Shown: one piece after another, positions 7,325 to 14,809 of the stretch
How the letters are laid out: each line of letters opens with the position of its first letter
Position numbering within the stretch: the first letter of the stretch is position 1
NCBI GenBank assembly: GCA_000716465.1
Contig: JNWL01000059.1
Span: forward strand, 1 to 32,822
From: Streptomyces bikiniensis
GTDB lineage: Bacteria > Actinomycetota > Actinomycetes > Streptomycetales > Streptomycetaceae
Direction: 5' to 3'
DNA length: 32,822 nucleotides
The notes under the pieces: generated by a model
What the model was told of the DNA's origin: nothing
What the model saw: the letters and a program-made list of their open reading frames with translations, nothing else
Databases searched by the model: none
Translations under genes and position numbers: made by a program

Positions 7325-8392
7325 TCAGCCCTCCTGGACGAAAGCGGCCCGGTAGACGTCGAACGCGGCGCGTTCCTCGTCCACCAGGGCGTGCGGTTCG
7401 GCGTAGACGTGGTCGAAGAGCTCGTGGACGCCGGGTGCGGCCATGGACCGGACGCCCTCGCGGACCCGTGCGGCCAGCTCCTCGCCGGCCGCCTCGGTCG
7501 CGGCGAAGAAGGCGTCGTCCGAGGCGCCCTCGGCCCGCAGCAGGCGTTCGAGCCGCAGCAGCGGGTCCTTGGCCCGCCAGCTCTCCACCTCGGCCGCGTC
7601 CCGGTAGCGGGACGGGTCGTCGGAGGTGGTGTGGGCCCCCATGCGGTAGGTGAACGCCTCGATCAGCGTCGGGCCCTCGCCCCGGCGGGCGCGCTCCAGG
7701 GCCCACCGGGTCACGGCGAGGCACGCGAGGACGTCGTTGCCGTCGACCCGGACGCCGGGGAAGCCGAAGCCCCGCGCCCGCTGGTGCAGCGGCACCCGGG
7801 TCTGGCGCTCGTTGGACTCCGAGATCGCCCACTGGTTGTTCTGGCAGAAGAACACCACGGGGGCGCCGTACACGGCGGCGAAGTTGAACGCCTCGGACAC
7901 GTCGCCCTGCGCGGTGGCGCCGTCGCCGAAGTAGGCGACGACGGCGGACTCGGAGCCGTCCTTGGCCAGGCCGAGGGCGTACCCGGTGGCGTGCAGCGTC
8001 TGCGAGCCGATGACCAGGGTGTACAGGTGGAAGCGGTGCTCCGCCGGGTCCCAGTCGCCGTGGTCGACGCCCCGGAAGAGGCGCAGGAGCGCGAGCGGGT
8101 CCATGCCCCGGCCCAGCGCGACGGCGTGCTCCCGGTAGCTGGGGAAGGCGTGGTCGTCGTCCCGCAGGGCCCGTACCGAACCGACCTGGGCGGCCTCCTG
8201 CCCGAGCAGCGACGGCCACAGGCCCAGCTCGCCCTGGCGCTGGAGGGTCACCCCCTCCGCGTCGAACCGCCGCGCCAGCGCCATGTCCCGGTAGAGGGAC
8301 CGCAGTTCCTCCGGGGAGAGGTCGATCGAGTGCTCCGGATGCGGCACCCGGGTGCCGTCCGGCGCCAGGAGCCGTACCCCGTCCCCGGTCAC
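7325..8392 (-). CDS. 2-oxoacid dehydrogenase E1 component, alpha subunit
   Basis: A 355-aa thiamine-diphosphate-dependent E1-alpha subunit. The cofactor motif runs from GDG (residues 156-158, FGDGATAQGD) to NN (185-186, FFCQNNQWAIS). Other family marks are LYRDMALARRFDAE, SLLGQEAAQVGS, the FPSYREH block and the phosphorylation-loop-like region YRMGAHTTSDDPSRYR. The start is GTG 8392, overlapping the hydrolase stop as GTGA, with GGGAGCGG upstream. This is a typical actinobacterial oxoacid dehydrogenase alpha subunit with all visible active-site features, so it should be active with the E1-beta and E2 encoded next. Its place inside a cyclitol operon is unusual. It might make an acyl-CoA for an acyl ester or signal, or act on an oxoacid from the cyclitol; both ideas are inference. 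Confidence 0.92.
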   Translation of the reverse strand: MTGDGVRLLAPDGTRVPHPEHSIDLSPEELRSLYRDMALARRFDAEGVTLQRQGELGLWPSLLGQEAAQVGSVRALRDDDHAFPSYREHAVALGRGMDPLALLRLFRGVDHGDWDPAEHRFHLYTLVIGSQTLHATGYALGLAKDGSESAVVAYFGDGATAQGDVSEAFNFAAVYGAPVVFFCQNNQWAISESNERQTRVPLHQRARGFGFPGVRVDGNDVLACLAVTRWALERARRGEGPTLIEAFTYRMGAHTTSDDPSRYRDAAEVESWRAKDPLLRLERLLRAEGASDDAFFAATEAAGEELAARVREGVRSMAAPGVHELFDHVYAEPHALVDEERAAFDVYRAAFVQEG

Positions 8393-9591
8393 GCCCCGCT
8401 CCCGATGCCGAGACCGGCCATCGACGCCGCCACGGCCTTGACGAGCGAGGACGCCCGCTTGTCGTCGGGGCCGAGGGCTATGAGCCGGTTCATCACGTAC
8501 GAGACGCCCGCGCGGGCGCGCGGCCAGGCCTGGTTGGCCGAGCCGCCGGCCCCGTCGTGGCCGAAGGAGTCGCCGTCGACGCCGGGGCGCGGATTGGTCC
8601 GCAGCCGGTAGCCGCCCCCGCCGTACACCATGGGGACGTCGATGAGCTGGTCGACCTTGCTGACGCGCGGGGCCCGCGCCTCGTCGAGCAGCCGGCGGGA
8701 GAGCAGGACCGGCTCCTCGTCGTGGGGGCGGGCCGCGTCGGCGGCGAGGATGCCGTAGAAGGTCGCGAAGGCGCGCGCGGAGCCGATGACGTTGGCGGCG
8801 GGGATCAGGCCGAAGCGGCGGTCCGGGCGGTTCCAGATCTCCTCGTCCTCCGGGAACGGGACCGGGTTCTGCCAGATGCGCCGGGTGAGCGGGTCCTCGC
8901 TGGTGAAGTAGCCGCTGAACTGGGCGCGGAAGCCGGTCCCGTACTCGGTGCGCGCCACCGTGTGCGCCAGCTCGCGCGGGACGCCGAAGGAGATGTCGAG
9001 TCCGTGCGGGCCGGCGATCTCCTCGGCGAAGAAGCGGTCGAGGCGGCGTCCGTCGACGCGGCGGATCACCTCGGCGACGATCCAGCCGGTCGCGTACGGG
9101 CCGTAGAGGATGCCCTCCGCGCGCGGGTCGCTCTCCTGCGGCTGGTCGGCGAGGAGCTTCGCCATCTCCTCGGGGCGCGCCAGGTCGTCCTGGGTCAGCG
9201 GCGCCGCGACGGCCGGCATCCGGGCCGTGAAGGTCACCACCTCGCGCAGGGTCACCCCCTCCTTGCCCTCGGCGGCGAACTCGGGCCAGTAGTGGGCGAC
9301 CGGACGGTCCAGGTCGACGACGCCGCGGTCGACGAGGAGGAGCAGGGCGGTGGCGAGGACGCCCTTGCTGCCGGAGAAGATCAGCTGGCGCGTGTCGCCG
9401 CCCCACGGGACGCCGCGGGTGGGGTCGGCGGAGCCGCCCCAGAGGTCGACGACGAGCTCGCCGTCGAGGGTCACGGCGACGGCCGCTCCCTGTTCGTCCC
9501 GCTCGGCGAAGTTGCGGGCGAACTCCTCGCGGACGGCCTCGAATCCGGGGGCGACGTGGCCGTGAATCAGCGTTTCCTGGTCTGTGGACAT
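8389..9591 (-). CDS. Beta-lactamase-fold serine hydrolase (esterase type)
   Basis: A 400-aa class-C beta-lactamase/family VIII esterase-type hydrolase. The nucleophile motif S-x-x-K is SGSK (Ser73, Lys76) in QLIFSGSKGVLATALLLLVDRG; a tyrosine in ILYGPYATG (163-166) is the likely base, and HDGAGGSANQAW near the C-terminus replaces the KTG box. No signal peptide is visible, so it is probably cytosolic, unlike true beta-lactamases. These proteins hydrolyse or transfer small acyl esters. In this operon it could remove or add an acyl group on the cyclitol, perhaps using the acyl-CoA made by the oxoacid dehydrogenase next to it; that link is speculative. ATG 9591 follows GGAGTG. It lies 73 bp after the HAD gene and overlaps E1-alpha by 4 bp. 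Confidence 0.85.
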   Translation of the reverse strand: MSTDQETLIHGHVAPGFEAVREEFARNFAERDEQGAAVAVTLDGELVVDLWGGSADPTRGVPWGGDTRQLIFSGSKGVLATALLLLVDRGVVDLDRPVAHYWPEFAAEGKEGVTLREVVTFTARMPAVAAPLTQDDLARPEEMAKLLADQPQESDPRAEGILYGPYATGWIVAEVIRRVDGRRLDRFFAEEIAGPHGLDISFGVPRELAHTVARTEYGTGFRAQFSGYFTSEDPLTRRIWQNPVPFPEDEEIWNRPDRRFGLIPAANVIGSARAFATFYGILAADAARPHDEEPVLLSRRLLDEARAPRVSKVDQLIDVPMVYGGGGYRLRTNPRPGVDGDSFGHDGAGGSANQAWPRARAGVSYVMNRLIALGPDDKRASSLVKAVAASMAGLGIGSGA

Positions 9592-9664
9592 GACGAAGGC
9601 ACTCCGATCGGAGGGGATGGGGAGGGAGGTGGGGGGTGAGAGGGGGGTGGGAGAGGAGGGCGGG

Positions 9665-10348
9665 TCAGCTCAGGGCGGGTACGGGGGCGGGCGCGGGGGC
9701 CGGCAGCACCAGGCGCAGGCCGTCCTCGTCCGAGGCGGCGCAGGTGACGCCGGTGAAGTCGGCGACGCGGGGGCGCCCCCGGGCGGCGGAGCCGTCGTAC
9801 GCGCCCACGACCACCGGGAAGCAGCCGGCGGACCGGGCGGCCAGCAGGCCCAGTTCGGCGTCCTCGAAGACGACGGCGGCCGAGGGGCTGACGCCGAGGC
9901 GGGCCGCGGCGGCCTCGAAGCCCTCCGGCGAGGGCTTGCCCTCCCGTACGTCGTCCGCGCTGATCAGGACCTCGGGCAGCGGAAGTCCGGCGGCCTCCAT
10001 GCGGCGCACGGCCAGCTCCCGGCCCGCGGAGGTGACGAGCGCCCAGCGGTGCGGCGGCAGCGCCGCGAGGAGTTCGGCGGCCCCCGGCACGGCGACGGTG
10101 CCGCGGGTGTCGGCCGTGTCCCGGGCGACGAGCCAGGCCGTCTCCGCGGCCACGTCGGTGCCCGGCGGGGCGTGCGCGGCGACGGTCTCCACCGTCCGCT
10201 GCCCGTGTGCGGAGGCCAGGATCTCGGCCGCGTCGAGGCCGTGGCGCGCGGCGAACCGGTGCCAGGTGCGCTCCACGGCGGCGGTGGAGTCCACGAGCGT
10301 GCCGTCCATGTCGAACAGCAGGGCCTGAGCGGTCAGTACGAGGGGCAT
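9665..10348 (-). CDS. HAD-superfamily sugar-phosphate phosphatase
   Basis: A 227-aa HAD subfamily IA hydrolase. Motif I is FDMDGTLVDS (nucleophile Asp13, acid Asp15), motif II is LVTSAG, motif III lysine is in REGKPSPEGF and motif IV is VFEDAELGL, so all catalytic residues are present. Close family members dephosphorylate small sugar phosphates, and the alpha-helical cap is the usual size. In this operon the natural substrate would be the phosphorylated cyclitol made by the upstream ROK kinase domain, so it would release the free cyclitol or act as a late dephosphorylation step. The start (ATG 10348) overlaps the 3' end of the isomerase gene by 16 bp, which points to coupled translation. Confidence 0.88.
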   Translation of the reverse strand: MPLVLTAQALLFDMDGTLVDSTAAVERTWHRFAARHGLDAAEILASAHGQRTVETVAAHAPPGTDVAAETAWLVARDTADTRGTVAVPGAAELLAALPPHRWALVTSAGRELAVRRMEAAGLPLPEVLISADDVREGKPSPEGFEAAAARLGVSPSAAVVFEDAELGLLAARSAGCFPVVVGAYDGSAARGRPRVADFTGVTCAASDEDGLRLVLPAPAPAPVPALS

Positions 10349-11190
10349 GGCTGTGCCGCCTCCATTCGTCGTCGGTCCAGCCGGTGGGCGAACGCCCGGG
10401 CCCGTGCGAGGTCCGCGCGGAGCCGGGCCCCGTCCCCGTCGCGGTGGTCGTTCTCCAGGACGACCGCGCGCACGCCCGGCAGGCGGCGCGCCACGGCGTC
10501 GACGGTCGCGTCGACGCGTCCGTCGCCGTCGCCGAGGAGCGGGGTGGCGGCGGTGCCGGCGCGCCCGTCCTTGAGGTGGATCTGGTCGGCGAGGAAGGGG
10601 GCCGTCGCCTCCACCAGGCCGGGTACGTCGAGGCCGGCGCCGACCGGGTTGTAGCTGTCGAGCAGCAGCCGGAACGCCGGCGAGCCGACCTCCTCGACGA
10701 GCCGCAGGGCCAGGTGCGGGGGCAGCACGTTCTCGTTCGCCAGGAGCAGGCCGCGGGCCCGTGCCCGCTCGGCCGCCCAGCGCAGCACCTCGGCGGTGCG
10801 CCGCAGGGCCGGCTCGCCGTCGATGGCGCTGCGCCGGAAGCTCGGCACGAACACCAGCGGGACGCCGAGCTCCCGTCCCACGTCGAGCAGCCGGCGGAGC
10901 ACCGACCGCACCCGCGCGGCGGCCAGGGTGCCCGGCTCGGCGGTGAGGCCGAGGTCGTTGAGCACGTTGGCCGCCACGCCGAGCGGGGTGACGCCGGCGG
11001 CCGCGGCGGTGCGGCGCAGCCGCCCCACCGTGCCGCCGACCGTCCCCGGCCGGTCCAGCCAGGGGCCGCGCCCGGGTCCGCCGAGGTCGAACTGGAGGCC
11101 GTCGACGCGGTACTGGAAGGCCAGGTCCACGGCCGCCTCGCCGCGCACGGGGAGCCGCCAGTCGACGAGGCCGGTCAGCGGGAGGCTCAT
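10333..11190 (-). CDS. TIM-barrel sugar isomerase/epimerase-like protein
   Basis: A 285-aa protein of the xylose-isomerase-like TIM-barrel superfamily (sugar phosphate isomerase/epimerase, IolE/IolI-like). Repeating beta-strand patterns are visible: VDGLQFDLGG, VTPLGVAANVLNDLG, VPLVFVPSFRRS, GLLLANENVLPP, FRLLLDSYNPVGAG, DQIHLKDGR and AVVLENDH. The acidic and His residues in ANEN, LLDSYN, QIHLKD and VLEND match the metal-binding positions of the family (E, D, H, E). Such enzymes move a carbonyl or invert a stereocentre next to one. Here it may isomerise or epimerise the cyclitol ketone made by the cyclase, but the reaction cannot be read from the sequence. The start ATG 11190 overlaps the fusion gene stop (ATGA). 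Confidence 0.8.
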   Translation of the reverse strand: MSLPLTGLVDWRLPVRGEAAVDLAFQYRVDGLQFDLGGPGRGPWLDRPGTVGGTVGRLRRTAAAAGVTPLGVAANVLNDLGLTAEPGTLAAARVRSVLRRLLDVGRELGVPLVFVPSFRRSAIDGEPALRRTAEVLRWAAERARARGLLLANENVLPPHLALRLVEEVGSPAFRLLLDSYNPVGAGLDVPGLVEATAPFLADQIHLKDGRAGTAATPLLGDGDGRVDATVDAVARRLPGVRAVVLENDHRDGDGARLRADLARARAFAHRLDRRRMEAAQPCPSY

Positions 11191-13445
11191 GACGGGGCCC
11201 CCGTCCGTACGGCGAGCTTCACCAGCCGCCGTCCGGCGACGGTCCGGCCCTCGTCGCGGGCGAGCCCGGTCAGGATCCCGGCGGCGCCGGCGAGGTCCGT
11301 CTCGTGCGTCACCAGGTCCCGGTAGCGCTCCGGGTCCCGGCACAGTTCGGCCGCCGCGTACTCCAGGTGCTCGTTGGCCACGCCGCGGTGGCCCAGGACG
11401 GACACCTTCCGGCCGTCCGCCGCGGTGAGCCGTCCGACGACGGGCGGCACGGGCAGTCCGCCGCAGTTGGCGGCCCGGACCTCGGCCAGGTCGACGCCCG
11501 GGAACCGGTCGCTGAACGCGGGCCGGCGCAGCCCGCCGACGAGGTCGACGGCGACCTCGGCGCCCTCCGTGACCGCCAGGGCCAGTTCGAGGCCCGGGAG
11601 GGTCGCCGGGGCCGGGGTGGCGACGAGGACCGCCACCCGTCCCCGGTCCAGCGTCCCGGCGAGCGCCCCCGCCTCCAGGTCCTCCCGGCGGACGGGGTGG
11701 TCGGCCCGGTGCGGCGCCCCCGCGCTCCACTCCAGGCCCTCCCGGGTGTGGTGCACGTGGACGGTCCGCACGGGGCGGCCGAGCCAGCGCCCGGCGGCGC
11801 GCACGGCCAGGTGGCCGACGGTGCCGTCCCCGATGACGAGCAGGGTGTCGGGGTCGTGGGCGCGCAGGGCGAGCAGGGCGTACCGCACGACCGCCAGCGG
11901 CTCGATCAGGGCGGGCAGGTTCCCGTCGGGGACCTGCTCCAGGGGGACGACGAGGCCGTCGCGGACGGCGTTCTCCGGAATGAGCATCCGGGCCTGGAGC
12001 ATGCCGTCCACGTTGTGCCCGAGGAGGAACGACGGGTCGGAGGGGTGCGTGGGGTTGACGACGACGCGGGCGCCGGGGACCAGGCGCGGATCGGCCACGC
12101 CGGGGCCCGCCTCCACGATCCGGGCCACGCCCTCGTGGCCGAGGACCGGGGCGCCGTCGTCGCGCAGCCCCCGCAGGATCTGCAGGTCGGTGCCGCAGAC
12201 CCCGGCGACGAGGGGCGCGACGCTGAGCTCCCCGGGGCCGGGCGCGGGTGTGGGCCGCGGGCGCAGCCGCGTCGCGTCCCCCTCCCGTACGACGGCGGGG
12301 TGCGTGGCGCCCGCGCCCGTACCGCTCGCGTCCGCTTCCGTACCGCCTCCGTCCACTCCCGTACCGTCCGCGTCCGCGTCCGCCGGGCCCCGGTCGGGGC
12401 CGGCGGCGGGCGATTCGCCGTCCAGGGCCGCGAGGCCCGCCCCGATGAGGCCGTTGGCCTCGCCCGGGGAGCAGACCGTGATGCGGTCGGTCACCCAGTC
12501 CGGCGCGCGCTCCCCGGTGAGGTACAGGCCCTCGCGCCGGAGGTGGCCGAGGACCGACGCCCGGTAGTGCGGGCCGAGACCGCCGGGCACGCCGCCGCTG
12601 AGGGCGAGCTCGTCCAGCTCCGGGTCGAGGCAGAGCGCGCTGCGCAGCACGTCGGCGACGGGCGCGGTGGACGCGTCGAGCAGTTCGGCCGCGAGGTCGT
12701 CGCCCGCGTCCAGGGCGGCCCGGAGCGCCGGCTCGAAGGCGGTGCCCTCCGCCGTCGCGCGGCCCAGGAGCGACCGCTCCCAGCGGTCGGGGACGCGCTC
12801 CCGCAGGACGTCGGCCATCCGGCGGAGGCCGGGCCCCGAGGCGTACGAGGAGACGTGGCCGGGCCGTCCGCAGTCGCAGAGCAGCTCGACGGGTCCGCCC
12901 GCCAGCCGGGCCGTCGCGGGCAGGTGGCCGACCTCGCCCTGGAGTCCGCAGCCGTCCGTGGCGATGGTGCCGCTGCGCAGGTCCACGGTCCGGCAGGCGA
13001 TGCCGGAGCTGACGGTCATCAGGAGCACCTTGCGGTGGGCCCGGCGGTGCGGCGCGGAGACGAAGTGCAGCAGCGCGGCGGTGACGTCGTTGACGACGTG
13101 CCACCGGACGTCGGGGCGCCGGGCGCGGAGCTCGCCCCGCAGGTCCAGGGGCGTGGTCTCGTCGCCGAACAGCGGTGCGGAGCCGTAGACGGTGCCGCTG
13201 CGGTGGTCGAGGGCCGCGCCGAAGGAGACGCCGGCCACGGCGCCGCCGGGCCCGCGGGGGACGGCCGCGCAGATGGTGCCGAGGAGGCGTTCCCGCAGCT
13301 CGGCCACGGGGGTGCCGGGGTTCCTCAGCCGGCTCGGGGACGGCTGGTCCAGGACCTCGCCGAGGCCGCCGCCGGGCGACCAGGCGGCGCTGCGCACATG
13401 GGTGCCGCCCACGTCGAGGACGGTGATCGGGCCGGGCGTGCTCAC
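11187..13445 (-). CDS. ROK kinase fused to zinc-type alcohol dehydrogenase
   Basis: A 752-aa two-domain protein. Residues 1-345 form a ROK-family sugar kinase: phosphate loop DVGGTHVR (11-18), catalytic Asp120 in VVNDVTAALL, ExGH motif at 171-174 (GEVGH) and the ROK metal motif CDCGRPGH (190-197), in which the third cysteine is replaced by His. A Gly/Asp/Ala-rich linker (345-385) leads to a medium-chain dehydrogenase (about 386-752) with GVCGTDLQ (Cys417), LGHEGV (His437, Glu438) and the nucleotide motif GDGTVG (539-544). The four-cysteine structural-zinc lobe is missing. ROK kinases AcbM and ValC phosphorylate C7-cyclitols in acarbose and validamycin synthesis, so kinase plus cyclitol dehydrogenase is the likely job. 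GTG 13445 overlaps the cyclase stop (GTGA). A frame error joining two genes is unlikely because the frame is continuous across the linker. Confidence 0.87.
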   Translation of the reverse strand: MSTPGPITVLDVGGTHVRSAAWSPGGGLGEVLDQPSPSRLRNPGTPVAELRERLLGTICAAVPRGPGGAVAGVSFGAALDHRSGTVYGSAPLFGDETTPLDLRGELRARRPDVRWHVVNDVTAALLHFVSAPHRRAHRKVLLMTVSSGIACRTVDLRSGTIATDGCGLQGEVGHLPATARLAGGPVELLCDCGRPGHVSSYASGPGLRRMADVLRERVPDRWERSLLGRATAEGTAFEPALRAALDAGDDLAAELLDASTAPVADVLRSALCLDPELDELALSGGVPGGLGPHYRASVLGHLRREGLYLTGERAPDWVTDRITVCSPGEANGLIGAGLAALDGESPAAGPDRGPADADADGTGVDGGGTEADASGTGAGATHPAVVREGDATRLRPRPTPAPGPGELSVAPLVAGVCGTDLQILRGLRDDGAPVLGHEGVARIVEAGPGVADPRLVPGARVVVNPTHPSDPSFLLGHNVDGMLQARMLIPENAVRDGLVVPLEQVPDGNLPALIEPLAVVRYALLALRAHDPDTLLVIGDGTVGHLAVRAAGRWLGRPVRTVHVHHTREGLEWSAGAPHRADHPVRREDLEAGALAGTLDRGRVAVLVATPAPATLPGLELALAVTEGAEVAVDLVGGLRRPAFSDRFPGVDLAEVRAANCGGLPVPPVVGRLTAADGRKVSVLGHRGVANEHLEYAAAELCRDPERYRDLVTHETDLAGAAGILTGLARDEGRTVAGRRLVKLAVRTGAPS

Positions 13446-14662
13446 CGGCCCGGTCCGTCCGCGCGGGCCGCGTCCGCGTACGCCCGGACGAACTCCAGGG
13501 CGCGGGCCAGTTCGTCGGCCGTGATGTCGTTGACGAAGACGCAGGAGCCGATTCCGTCGGTCAGCGGCAGGCGCTGGAGGCCGTCCCGGTGCTTGACCGC
13601 GTCGGCGAGGCCGACCTCCAGGAGTTCGGGGGTGAACACCGGGTGGGTCAGCGGGAGTCCGCAGCCGGCGATGAGGGCGAGGGCGCGGTGGGCGTCGCCC
13701 TCGGACAGGTACCGCCGTCCGACGGCCAGGGCGAGGCAGACGGCCATGTCGACCGCGACGGCCTCGCCGTGCAGCAGCGGCGGGTCGGCGCGCAGCTCCA
13801 GGGAGGGGCTGAAGGTGTGCCCGTAGTCGACCGAGCGCTCCAGGACGCTCTCCCAGAGGTTGGGCTCCAGCTCGTCCAGCATGCCGGCGATGGCCCGGGA
13901 GACGACCTCGCTCATCGCCGCCCCGCAGTCGGCGAGCGCGTGGTTGGTGATCCGGGTGACGTTCTCCTCCAGGAGCTCGAAGAGCGCGCCGTCCTTGATG
14001 AGCGCCATCTTGATGATCTCGGCGAGTCCGTTGGCGATGTGCCGGGGCTCCACCGTCCGCAGGAACTCGGGGTCGATGAGGGTGACCTCGGGGGCGAAGT
14101 AGGTGCCCAGGCGGTTCTTGTGGGTGCCGTGGTTGACGCCGGTCTTGACGCCGACGCCCGCGTCGACCTGGCCGACGAGGGTCGTGGGGACCCGCACGTA
14201 GGGGGCGCCCCTGCGGTAGAGGCTCGCGGCCATCCCGACGACGTCCATCAGGACGCCGCCGCCGACCACGACGACGCGTTCGGTGCGGCGCAGGATGCCC
14301 ATGTCGGTCATGGCCCTGGTCACCTCGACGACCTGGTCGAGGTTCTTGGTCTCCTCGTCGCCGGGCATGACCTTCCAGACCGCGTCGACCCGCCAGGCGT
14401 CGAAGTAGCCGCGCAGGCCGGGGCCGTAGAGCTCGTCCACGGCCCGGTCCACGACGACGAGCGTGCGGACGGTCCCGCGGCCGTCGGCGCCGACCGAGCG
14501 GGCGAGGACGGGGTTGGCCGGGTTGAGGAGTCCCCGGGTGAGGGAGACCTCGTAGCCCACCGGCATCCGGGACTGGACGTACCAGGTCAGGCCGGGCGGG
14601 CGGGGGATGTCGAAGGCGGAGGTGAGGCTGCTGCCCGGACGGGCCGTGGTGATCTCGGTCAT
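13442..14662 (-). CDS. Sedoheptulose-7-phosphate cyclase (valiolone synthase type)
   Basis: A 406-aa member of the dehydroquinate-synthase superfamily of the C7-cyclitol branch. It has the NAD segment VVVVGGGVLMDVVGMAAS, then RVPTTLVGQVDAGVGVKTGVN, KNRLGTYFAP, the metal-ligand Glu in GLAEIIKMALIKDG, and metal-ligand histidines in VDYGHTFSP and LLHGEAV. Dehydroquinate synthases read HTFGHAIE at the penultimate site; here it is HTFSPSLE, the change typical of cyclases that act on sedoheptulose 7-phosphate (2-epi-5-epi-valiolone synthase, 2-epi-valiolone synthase and relatives). Which stereoisomer is made cannot be decided by eye. It is the first gene of the operon and sets the pathway: one C7 sugar phosphate in, one cyclic ketone out, with loss of phosphate. 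ATG 14662 has GGAG about 11 bases upstream. Confidence 0.9.
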   Translation of the reverse strand: MTEITTARPGSSLTSAFDIPRPPGLTWYVQSRMPVGYEVSLTRGLLNPANPVLARSVGADGRGTVRTLVVVDRAVDELYGPGLRGYFDAWRVDAVWKVMPGDEETKNLDQVVEVTRAMTDMGILRRTERVVVVGGGVLMDVVGMAASLYRRGAPYVRVPTTLVGQVDAGVGVKTGVNHGTHKNRLGTYFAPEVTLIDPEFLRTVEPRHIANGLAEIIKMALIKDGALFELLEENVTRITNHALADCGAAMSEVVSRAIAGMLDELEPNLWESVLERSVDYGHTFSPSLELRADPPLLHGEAVAVDMAVCLALAVGRRYLSEGDAHRALALIAGCGLPLTHPVFTPELLEVGLADAVKHRDGLQRLPLTDGIGSCVFVNDITADELARALEFVRAYADAARADGPGR

Positions 14663-14699
14663 CGCTGGGGGTACTCCGGTCTGAAGGTCGGGACGAGGA

Positions 14700-14758
14700 G
14701 GCGGGACGGGGCCGGTGTGCCCCGTCCCCGCCGGCCCGGGGGTCTCCCGGACCGGCGG
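14700..14758 (-). terminator. Two overlapping GC-rich hairpins after the aldo/keto reductase gene
   Basis: One hairpin pairs 14700-14712 with 14719-14732 (one bulge). A second pairs CCGCCGG with CCGGCGG plus 5 inner pairs (14728-14758, loop GGTCT). They overlap by a few bases, so they may be alternatives. They lie after the reductase gene and 38 bp before the cyclase start, so they could terminate the upstream unit or act as an attenuator of the cyclitol operon. Confidence 0.55.
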
Positions 14759-14809
14759 GGGCGGAACGGATTCCGGCGGGGGGTCACCCGGCCGGAGGAG
14801 GGGGCGCGA

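Noticed and set aside
4336..7653. A very long plus-strand frame opposite E1-beta, E2 and the transaldolase gene
   Set aside because: It is antisense to genes with clear motifs, is Arg/Pro/Ala-rich and has no domain pattern; such shadows are usual at this GC content.
8389..9591. Beta-lactamase resistance gene
   Set aside because: No signal peptide, no KTG box, and it is embedded in a metabolic operon; an esterase or acyltransferase role is likelier.
10333..13826. Long frames out of phase with, or antisense to, the fusion and cyclase genes
   Set aside because: The motif-bearing frames are the minus-strand genes listed; the others lack any recognisable motif and overlap them fully.
13442..14662. 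Dehydroquinate synthase of the shikimate pathway
   Set aside because: The HTFGHAIE block is HTFSPSLE and the neighbours are cyclitol rather than shikimate genes.
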